Shown piece after piece: positions 7,125 to 13,456 of a DNA stretch of 41,210 nucleotides. The notes under the pieces were generated by a model that saw only the letters and a list, made by a program, of their open reading frames with translations, was not told the origin of the DNA and made no database searches. Position numbers and translations under genes: made by a program. Source of the stretch: Nitrospinota bacterium (lineage in GTDB: Bacteria > Nitrospinota_A > UBA7883 > JACRGQ01); the NCBI GenBank assembly GCA_016217735.1, contig JACRGQ010000040.1:1-41210 (forward strand), written 5' to 3'. Position 1 is the stretch's first letter; each line of letters opens with the position of its first letter.

Positions 7125-8216
7125 TTATTTCACGTTGGCGTGGGCGGAAGAGAGCGGGATTTTCATTTCCGTCTTTGTGATAACCACCGGCTGGTAGGAG
7201 AGGTAAACCTCCGCCGCCACCTTGGCGATATTTTTCGGCCGGATGGCGAAACGGAACGTTTCCACCCGCGATTCCCCCGGTAAAAGCCGGTTGTCGCTCG
7301 ACACCTTTTTGCCATGGAGGAACGCGTCGCCATCGGTCAGCATTTCGTTTCCCTTGCCGTCCAGAATCCGTTTGCGGTATACCTTTTTTTTCACTTCCAC
7401 CACGTTCCCGGCGGCATCCATCGCGCGCACTTCCAGCACCAGCGTCCGCGCCGGAGTGCCGGTGGGGATGGCGTGTCCCGCCCCCTCGTTCACCAGCAGC
7501 ACGTCGGCCAGCACGGCGTCGTTCATGCGCACCGGCTCTTTCGTTTCCACCCGCACCGCGCCCAGCATTTTTTCCATGCTGTGGGCGAGTGAATGGTCGT
7601 GGATCGAGTTGCGCCCGTTTTCCTTGGCGCTTCTGCCGGGCATCTCGGCCATGTGACAGTTTTGGCAGTGTACGCCGGACATCATGTATTGCGATTTTTT
7701 CCATTCGTCATAGGTGTTCCCCACCTTCGCGCCGAGGTGGTTCGTGAAGTCGTGGCAACCGGAGCAAAGCCGCGAGGTGGCGAACGCCTCGCCGTAGGCG
7801 GCGCCGTGCTCCTTGGGAGCGCTCTCCTTCAGCGCGGAACGTTTCACATCGCCCGTCTTCAGCACAAATTTCCCTTTTTTCACATCTTCCACGCTGTGGC
7901 AGAAATCACAGGTGATCCCCTCGCGGGTTATTTCGTCCTTTGCGGCATAATCGCCGGTTATCCGCGCGGTGGGGGCGTGGCAGGGAAGGCAGATTTGCGC
8001 CGCCTTGCCAGCGGTTTCGGCGTAAGCTTTCTGGTAGGCGGCCTGGAATATCGGATTGCCATAGGAGAGGGCGTGAAGCGAGTTTTTCCAGTTGTCGTAG
8101 TGATCCTGGTGGCATGCGCCGCAGGCGGCGGCGCCTTTGAAGGGCGCGGGTGTTTTTGCGAAAGCGGTGAACGGAACCGCCACCACCAGAAGCAAAAGCA
8201 TGATCCGCCGGCCCAT
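7125..8216 (-). CDS. Pentaheme c-type cytochrome, cytochrome c554/c-prime type
   Basis: 363-residue exported cytochrome with a signal peptide (LLLLVVAVPFTAFA) and five CXXCH sites in the N-terminal ~200 residues: CGACH, CLPCH, CDFCH, CSGCH and CQNCH. The opening ACGACHQDHYDNWKNSLHA matches the cytochrome c554 family pattern. After the hemes comes a beta-rich ~130-residue domain without cysteines (VLLVNEGAGHAIPTGTP), as in several multiheme redox proteins. I start at the ATG at 8216 because GGGAGG lies five bases upstream; a start at 8231 would place the ribosome site inside the gene. It is divergent from the cytochrome operon, with an extended -10 element at 8261-8269. Whether it is a reductase or an electron carrier is unknown. 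Confidence 0.88.
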   Translation of the reverse strand: MGRRIMLLLLVVAVPFTAFAKTPAPFKGAAACGACHQDHYDNWKNSLHALSYGNPIFQAAYQKAYAETAGKAAQICLPCHAPTARITGDYAAKDEITREGITCDFCHSVEDVKKGKFVLKTGDVKRSALKESAPKEHGAAYGEAFATSRLCSGCHDFTNHLGAKVGNTYDEWKKSQYMMSGVHCQNCHMAEMPGRSAKENGRNSIHDHSLAHSMEKMLGAVRVETKEPVRMNDAVLADVLLVNEGAGHAIPTGTPARTLVLEVRAMDAAGNVVEVKKKVYRKRILDGKGNEMLTDGDAFLHGKKVSSDNRLLPGESRVETFRFAIRPKNIAKVAAEVYLSYQPVVITKTEMKIPLSSAHANVK

Positions 8217-8260
8217 CGCAGCCTCCCGCAAATATAATGAACACCCGCGACTACGGCTAC

Positions 8261-8269
8261 ATCATACCA
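8261..8269 (-). promoter_or_regulatory. Extended -10 promoter of the pentaheme cytochrome
   Basis: Minus strand TGGTATGAT: a TGn extension next to TATGAT (5/6 of TATAAT), with no clear -35. Transcription would start near 8254, about 38 nt before the ATG at 8216. Confidence 0.4.
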
Positions 8270-8282
8270 TGTTTTTTTAGCG

Positions 8283-8327
8283 GGCCGGCGCCGGTCAGCG
8301 GCACCCGTTAACCCGCCGGCCGTTTTT
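8283..8327 (+). terminator. Terminator-like hairpin with a T-run in the divergent gap
   Basis: GGCCGGCG (8283-8290) pairs perfectly with CGCCGGCC (8314-8321) around a 23-nt loop and is followed by G and six Ts on the plus strand. No plus-strand gene ends upstream of it, so if real it would stop readthrough, an antisense transcript, or an unannotated short RNA. Confidence 0.35.
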
Positions 8328-8496
8328 TGACGGCATGCCGCGCAGGCATTGCCGCCGCGCCGGGTCGATTCCGTTCGGGATGTCTATCAGTCCGCCGGGA
8401 GCCACGCGTTTTCATTCCCGTTTTTTGTTTCTTAAAGATAGTGTACCGCTGTGCGGCTTTCGCAGTCAGATTTAAGGCATGAATAGTCTCCCTTGG

Positions 8497-8505
8497 TGGT
8501 ATGAT
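8497..8505 (+). promoter_or_regulatory. Extended -10 promoter of the electron-conduit operon
   Basis: TGGTATGAT (extended -10) lies 26 bp before the ATG of the barrel gene. The start of transcription would be about 8512, just upstream of GGGAGG at 8518-8523. No good -35 is present. Confidence 0.4.
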
Positions 8506-8530
8506 TATCCTAGTAAAGGGAGGATAGGTG

Positions 8531-9757
8531 ATGGGGAGTCTCCGTTCTGCTTTTCGCATGGCGGGCTTCGGCTTTTTCTTTCTCGTCTGTCTTTTTCCCG
8601 CCGCCGCCGGAGCCGCATCCTTCTCCCTTAAATCATCTTCGCAGTTCCTCTGGGGTGAAAACTGGCTGGGCGAAGGCAACCCGGTGGTGGCCGAATACCT
8701 CAAGTTTAAATATGACGGCGAATCCAAAATGCGGTTTACCGGCTACGGCAGGGTATCGAAGGACTTCGGCGCGGGAAATCTGCGCGATACCGCCGCCAGT
8801 GGCCGCCTCTATTACGGCTATCTCGATTATTGGGGTTTTGATCTTTTTTCATTGCGGATGGGGCGGCAGTACACCAGCTATTCCGCCGGCGGAATGATAC
8901 TCGACGGGCTGACCGCCGATTTCCGCAACCTTTCGCAATATGCCGGGATGGCGTTTTCGGCCGGCGGGGATGTGCAGATGCCGATCAACTCCGATTACTC
9001 CACCGACAGGAGAATGGCGGCGGCCGCCAGCATCTATCTGAAGAACGCCGGACTCACCGAAGCCGACATCAGTTATCTGCGCAAATACGACGATAAAAAC
9101 ACCGCGCGCGAAACGGTGGGGGTGAATGTGGCCTCTTCGTTCCGCTGGGCAAAACCGTATGCCCGAGCCGCCTACGGCAATCTTACGGAGTCGTTCGACA
9201 CCATCATCGCCGGCCTTGATATTTATCCCACCGCGCGCCTGGCGATCCGGGGGGAATACTACCAGGCGTATCCCACATTTGATTCGACCTCAATCTACAG
9301 CGTTTTCGCGGTGGATCGCTACAGCGAGTACCTTTTGAAGACCGCCTATGACGTGACGGCGCGCTTTTCCGCCTTCGCCGCATACAAACGGCAGTTGTAC
9401 GAGGAGAACGACACCGCCGACGTCATTTCGCTGGGAGGGCTGTACCAGCCTACGGATGGCACGTGGGTGAATGTGGCGTTGGATAACCGGCAGGGGCGGG
9501 GGGGGCGCCTATGGGGAGGCGAAATTTATGGCGATTATAAAGCTTCAGGCGATTTCAAACTGTCGGCCGGCGTTCAGCGCGACATGTATCAGCGCGTGGA
9601 AACGGTGGACGCCTGGGCCAATGCCTCGCGCTACTGGTTGGGGATCAAGTACCGGATCAAGGAAAACAGCCAGGTGACGTTGCGGATGGAAGAGAACGTG
9701 AACGAAAACTTCAACCACCGGTTTGTGGGGAGGGCGGCCTTTGATATCAGTTTCTGA
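8531..9757 (+). CDS. Small outer-membrane beta-barrel, candidate conduit porin
   Basis: 408-residue exported protein with a signal peptide (FFFLVCLFPAAAGAAS) followed by alternating amphipathic strands rich in Tyr, Arg and Asp (for example GRLYYGYLDYWGFDLFSLRM, RMGRQYTSYSA). It ends in Phe (AAFDISF), the usual BAM insertion signal. It has no cysteines for heme. It opens an operon with a 9-heme periplasmic cytochrome 7 bp downstream and a 13-heme lipoprotein after that, so it is the likely barrel of a porin-cytochrome unit. MtrB-type barrels are much larger (about 650-700 residues). I take the ATG at 8531 (GGGAGG seven bases before); an adjacent GTG at 8528 is in frame. Confidence 0.8.
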   Translation: MGSLRSAFRMAGFGFFFLVCLFPAAAGAASFSLKSSSQFLWGENWLGEGNPVVAEYLKFKYDGESKMRFTGYGRVSKDFGAGNLRDTAASGRLYYGYLDYWGFDLFSLRMGRQYTSYSAGGMILDGLTADFRNLSQYAGMAFSAGGDVQMPINSDYSTDRRMAAAASIYLKNAGLTEADISYLRKYDDKNTARETVGVNVASSFRWAKPYARAAYGNLTESFDTIIAGLDIYPTARLAIRGEYYQAYPTFDSTSIYSVFAVDRYSEYLLKTAYDVTARFSAFAAYKRQLYEENDTADVISLGGLYQPTDGTWVNVALDNRQGRGGRLWGGEIYGDYKASGDFKLSAGVQRDMYQRVETVDAWANASRYWLGIKYRIKENSQVTLRMEENVNENFNHRFVGRAAFDISF

Positions 9758-9764
9758 GCGCGTT

Positions 9765-10529
9765 ATGCGCGCCACGGCGCTTTCCGCGGTAATGATGGGA
9801 TTCTTGTGCCTGTTCACGGGCGATGCCGGGGCTTTTGCCCACAAAAAATATGCCACGGAACCGCGCGATGTCTGCAACGAGTGCCACAAGGATATGAATG
9901 TGGCCCAAAACCACGGGCCGGTCTGGACCACCGGCCATCGCACGTATGCGTTGAAGAGCGACACCAACTGCAAAACCTGCCATGAACAGGCGTTCTGCAC
10001 CGATTGCCATTATGGCGGCGGAATCGACGCCGATCTGCACGCAAGCACCAGCGGCCCGGATTACTTGCCCAAATCGCACCGGACCGATTTCCGTGAACTT
10101 CACCCGCTCAAGGCGAAGGATGATCCCTCTTCTTGCCGGCGTTGCCACGACACCGAGCGTTTTTGCGCCGATTGCCATGCCCGGTTCAACAAAGACGACC
10201 TGATGGGCGTTTCGCACCGGAAGGGTTTTTCAGAGCTTGCGGTTCAGTTGGGCGGGGTCAAGCACAGCTCTTTCACCGCCGGACAGTGTCAGCAGTGCCA
10301 CCCCAACAGCCTGCTGCCGAAGCACGAGTGGTCGGCCCAGCACGCGCGCGAAGCGCGCCAGGATCTCGCATCGTGTCAATCATGCCATCCCGATGGCGAC
10401 GTCTGCCTGAAGTGCCACGCCGCCACCGATGGTTTAAAACGCAACCCGCATCCGAAAGATTGGGCGAAGATCGCGGAAAAAATGCGCGGCGCCAGCGGGG
10501 GCAAAACATGTGACAGGTGTCATCCTTAA
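9765..10529 (+). CDS. Nine-heme periplasmic c-type cytochrome
   Basis: 254 residues with a signal peptide (LSAVMMGFLCLFTGDAGAFA) and nine CXXCH sites: CNECH, CKTCH, CTDCH, CRRCH, CADCH, CQQCH, CQSCH, CLKCH, CDRCH. The last is almost at the C-terminus. Heme density is one per ~25 residues, typical of elongated wire-like carriers such as MtrA (ten hemes). It lies 7 bp after the barrel gene and 19 bp before a lipoprotein cytochrome, so it is the best candidate for the periplasmic, barrel-inserted member of a conduit. The start is uncertain: ATG 9765 has only a weak ribosome site, while a TTG at 9741 has GGGGAGG seven bases upstream but would overlap the barrel gene. Confidence 0.88.
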   Translation: MRATALSAVMMGFLCLFTGDAGAFAHKKYATEPRDVCNECHKDMNVAQNHGPVWTTGHRTYALKSDTNCKTCHEQAFCTDCHYGGGIDADLHASTSGPDYLPKSHRTDFRELHPLKAKDDPSSCRRCHDTERFCADCHARFNKDDLMGVSHRKGFSELAVQLGGVKHSSFTAGQCQQCHPNSLLPKHEWSAQHAREARQDLASCQSCHPDGDVCLKCHAATDGLKRNPHPKDWAKIAEKMRGASGGKTCDRCHP

Positions 10530-10536
10530 ACGCATT

Positions 10537-10543
10537 GGAGGGG
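10537..10543 (+). promoter_or_regulatory. Ribosome-binding site that sets the 13-heme gene start
   Basis: GGAGGGG lies five bases before the ATG at 10549. It settles the start there, giving a lipoprotein signal, rather than at the in-frame upstream codon at 10510, which lies inside the preceding gene. Confidence 0.7.
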
Positions 10544-10548
10544 TTGTT

Positions 10549-12960
10549 ATGAACAGGCATATGAAACGGTTGGCGGTTATGCTCATGGCGGCCGCGGTGC
10601 CGCTTCTGTTCGCGGCGTGCGGCGATGCCAAGAAGGGAAGCGCGGGAACCGCCGCCAGCGGCACGGGAGTTGCCGCGGCGGGCGCCCGAACCTGCTTCAA
10701 GTGCCATGCGGACAACAACAGTCCGGCAGGGCTTAAAAAACCGTTTGGCGACACGCAGACGGTGGCGGCCAATGGCCCGGGATGGCTGAATTCGCGCCAT
10801 GCAAACGCAAACAGTTCGCCGATATATACCGATTCAAACTGGGCATCTTCCTGTGCTTCCTGCCATGACACGAATGATGAAGGGCAGGCAATACTGAATT
10901 TCTACCTCGACACCGGGTTTGATACATTCGGGACCGTGAACAAGCCGATTGCCGGCTGCGAGTCGTGCCACGGCAACGGCGGCAACCATTATGGCGTGGG
11001 GCCGCTGGTTTATAACAATCCCGCCTCCTCCCGCTGCGGCACATGCCACAATGCCAATTATCCGCACACCACCCTCGCCCGCTACAAGGAGCAGCTTAAT
11101 ATCTATACCGACTACACGGCATCGGCGCACGCGGCGTCGATCAACGGCAAGGTGCTGGCTTCCGGCGCCACCGCCGAGGTCACCGCCATCTGCTCACGCT
11201 GCCATACCGATGAAGGCGCCAAGCGGTATATGAAGCTTTACGATGGCTTCTCCACCAGCCAATCCACTTATGCCGATGCGGGCACCGCCCTTGCCGCCAT
11301 CTCCAACATCACCGGCGCGGCGGCCGTGGAGTGCAAAACCTGCCATGACGCGCACAACCCCGGCCGCTTCCTGGCGGAGAACGGCGCGACGTTGACCACC
11401 GTCACAATTTCAGGGGCGCCCACGGTGGTGAGCACGCCGTTTGCTAATGTTGCCAACGGCACATGGTCGGCGGAATTCGCCACCTGCAATATCTGCCACC
11501 AGTTGCTCAAAGCCGATGGCACAAAAAACACCGCCGCTTACCATGATCCGGCCGTTAACAGCGCGGCCGCCACCGATGGCAGCCAAATCATCACCGATAC
11601 CCATTTCGCGACGGGCGGCAACTTTGGCGGCGCCGGAACGTCGACCAACAGCGCCGACATGACGGGGTACAGGATCGACTTCGCGGATTCGCGCGCCTGC
11701 GCCAACTGTCACAATCCCCACCAGGCCAATGTGACCATCAACCGCCAGTGGCACGCCTCGAAGCACGGGGGGGATTTCACCGCCCTCGGCGCATGGGCGC
11801 ATTACAACTGGTCGAATAAAACGACCAATCCCAGCACCGACCGGGGCGTCTGCCAGCGTTGCCATACCGCCACCGGCCTTGCCGCCTACCTCGACGCATT
11901 GAAGGCCGGCGCCACCTACACGCCGCCGTTCACGCTGGATGTGAACTTCAAACCGGATTTGCTGGCGTGCAACGGCTGCCACTCCGACAACAAAGGAACG
12001 CTGCGCGACCCCGGAGCGATTACCGTCACCTATTATGGCGACGCCCAGGCGCTGGCCGATTTCACCACCACCGGCGCCGCCCCCGTCACCTACCCGGATG
12101 CAAAAGGCTCCAACATCTGCATCTCGTGCCACACGGGACGTGAAAGCGGCAGCAGCATCAAGAGTTCCACCAGAACTTTCACTTCGGGAACGAGCTTTAT
12201 CAACTCGCATTATCTTACCGCCGGGGGAACCATTTTTGCCGAAACGGGGTACACCTACTACAGTTCCACCGGCACCTTCAACTACGCAAACCCGTCTTAC
12301 TACCGGCACGACAAGATTGGGCTGGATTCCACGCTGGCGCCGAACACCGGCGCCAACGGGCCATGCGTGGGATGCCATATGACTTCCACGGCTGATGCCG
12401 CGGCGAACTACGGATCGCACCGCTTCCTCCCGGTGCAAAAGGATTCCGCCGGCGTTCTCACCGCGATTACCACCACGGTTTGCGCCAATTGCCACAGCGG
12501 ACAATACAGCATGACCGCCACGGAGTTGGAACACCAGAACACGCTGTTCCAGAGCACCCTTGAAGCGTTGAAAGAGTTGATGGCCTCGAAAGGGTTCTAC
12601 TACTCCGCCAACTACCCGTACTGGTATTCCAATGCCGCCGGAACCACCGCCGCCACTTCATGGGGCGCAACCAAGGCCATCGGCCAGCAGAATATGGGAG
12701 CGGCGTTTAACTATAATCTGCTGAAACACGATCCCGGCGCCTACGCCCACAACCGGTACTACGCCAAGCGGCTGATTTACGATTCGATGGACTGGATGGA
12801 TGATCAAACGCTTAACCACAGCACGCCGGGATACCTGAACAGCCTGGCCGGCGGCGTAACCTATAAAGCGGATGCCATCGCGTATCTTATCGACAGCAGC
12901 GCCACGGCAACCGACCCGTTGACCGGCAGCGGCGCAACGCAGACCGGCGGCAGGCCGTAG
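10549..12960 (+). CDS. Thirteen-heme outer-membrane lipoprotein cytochrome
   Basis: 803-residue c-type cytochrome. The N-terminus MKRLAVMLMAAAVPLLFAAC ends in a lipobox-like FAAC (Phe at -3 is less usual), followed by Gly-Asp, suggesting lipid anchoring and transport to the outer membrane. Thirteen CXXCH sites follow: CFKCH, CASCH, CESCH, CGTCH, CSRCH, CKTCH, CNICH, CANCH, CQRCH, CNGCH, CISCH, CVGCH, CANCH. They are separated by Gly/Thr/Ala/Ser-rich spacers, and the last 160 residues carry no heme. Size and sparse heme spacing recall surface cytochromes such as OmcB-type or MtrC-type proteins rather than compact periplasmic carriers. Within the operon it would be the outward-facing terminal partner of the barrel. 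Its electron acceptor or donor is unknown. Confidence 0.88.
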   Translation: MNRHMKRLAVMLMAAAVPLLFAACGDAKKGSAGTAASGTGVAAAGARTCFKCHADNNSPAGLKKPFGDTQTVAANGPGWLNSRHANANSSPIYTDSNWASSCASCHDTNDEGQAILNFYLDTGFDTFGTVNKPIAGCESCHGNGGNHYGVGPLVYNNPASSRCGTCHNANYPHTTLARYKEQLNIYTDYTASAHAASINGKVLASGATAEVTAICSRCHTDEGAKRYMKLYDGFSTSQSTYADAGTALAAISNITGAAAVECKTCHDAHNPGRFLAENGATLTTVTISGAPTVVSTPFANVANGTWSAEFATCNICHQLLKADGTKNTAAYHDPAVNSAAATDGSQIITDTHFATGGNFGGAGTSTNSADMTGYRIDFADSRACANCHNPHQANVTINRQWHASKHGGDFTALGAWAHYNWSNKTTNPSTDRGVCQRCHTATGLAAYLDALKAGATYTPPFTLDVNFKPDLLACNGCHSDNKGTLRDPGAITVTYYGDAQALADFTTTGAAPVTYPDAKGSNICISCHTGRESGSSIKSSTRTFTSGTSFINSHYLTAGGTIFAETGYTYYSSTGTFNYANPSYYRHDKIGLDSTLAPNTGANGPCVGCHMTSTADAAANYGSHRFLPVQKDSAGVLTAITTTVCANCHSGQYSMTATELEHQNTLFQSTLEALKELMASKGFYYSANYPYWYSNAAGTTAATSWGATKAIGQQNMGAAFNYNLLKHDPGAYAHNRYYAKRLIYDSMDWMDDQTLNHSTPGYLNSLAGGVTYKADAIAYLIDSSATATDPLTGSGATQTGGRP

Positions 12961-12971
12961 TGAATAATTAC

Positions 12972-12993
12972 CCGCCGGCGGAAACGCCGGCGG
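12972..12993 (+). other. GAAA-tetraloop hairpin between cytochrome genes
   Basis: CCGCCGGCG (12972-12980) and CGCCGGCGG (12985-12993) form a perfect 9-bp stem closed by the stable GNRA loop GAAA. No T-run follows. It lies in the 61-bp gap between the 13-heme and triheme genes, where it could stabilise the 3' end of the upstream message or lower expression of the genes downstream. Confidence 0.6.
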
Positions 12994-13021
12994 ATGACCT
13001 TTACGTTAAGGGAGGTGAAAG

Positions 13022-13414
13022 ATGGTCCTGATCATGGGGCGAATTGGGATGGGGCGGGTTTTGCCGCTGGCCCTGTTAGCGGCCATCTTTTTCACTGTCA
13101 CCCCCGTTATGGCCCAGGACGATGAGGATGAAGAGGAAAAGCCGCCGGCCGATTTCGTGATGAAAGACACCGGCAAAGACGATTGGGTCATGTTGAGCCA
13201 CGCGAAGCACGAGAAAAAAGTTCCCAAATGCACATCCTGCCACCCGAAAGTTTTCTCCTCCAAGCTGGGGCGGACCAAGGAAACAAAGGGTGAGGTGAAG
13301 ATGGAGGCGATGGAAAAAGGGGAATTCTGCGGCGTCTGCCACAACGGCAAAGAAAGCTTTGACGTTAAAGTAAAAGAAGATTGCGTAAAGTGCCACAGCG
13401 TTAAGAAAGAATAG
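13022..13414 (+). CDS. Small triheme periplasmic cytochrome, c7/c3-like
   Basis: 130 residues: signal peptide (LLAAIFFTVTPVMA), an acidic stretch (DDEDEEEKPP), then three heme sites (CTSCH, CGVCH, CVKCH). A SHAKHEK motif before heme 1 and the Lys-rich surface follow the pattern of triheme cytochrome c7 proteins such as the PpcA type, where upstream His residues serve as distal ligands. Such proteins shuttle electrons across the periplasm. A near-perfect ribosome site (AAGGGAGGTG) lies four bases before the ATG, suggesting strong translation, as expected for a soluble carrier between the inner-membrane fusion encoded next and the outer-membrane unit. Confidence 0.88.
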   Translation: MVLIMGRIGMGRVLPLALLAAIFFTVTPVMAQDDEDEEEKPPADFVMKDTGKDDWVMLSHAKHEKKVPKCTSCHPKVFSSKLGRTKETKGEVKMEAMEKGEFCGVCHNGKESFDVKVKEDCVKCHSVKKE

Positions 13415-13429
13415 CCCCCTTAACCGGCG

Positions 13430-13449
13430 CGGCGTCATCCAGGACGCCG
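13430..13449 (+). other. Hairpin just before the 19-heme fusion gene
   Basis: CGGCGTC (13430-13436) pairs with GACGCCG (13443-13449) around the loop ATCCAG, and can extend with a bulge into GGCG/CGCC. It ends seven bases before the first in-frame ATG (13457) and could block the ribosome site, which is otherwise not recognisable. This may limit translation of the fusion protein. Confidence 0.5.
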
Positions 13450-13456
13450 CCGCGCC

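Larger units (their letters stand above)
8217..8530. other. Intergenic region between divergent cytochrome units
   Basis: This 314-bp gap carries control signals for both directions: an extended -10 for the pentaheme gene (8261-8269, minus), a GC hairpin followed by six Ts on the plus strand (8283-8327), and an extended -10 with a strong ribosome site for the barrel gene (8497-8505 and 8518-8523). Other open frames across it have no ribosome sites and no family features. I see no RNA gene. Confidence 0.6.

Noticed and set aside
8308-8727. 139-codon minus-strand frame across the divergent gap
   Set aside because: It runs over the promoter region and the signal peptide of the barrel gene, without a ribosome site. 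It is a shadow frame.
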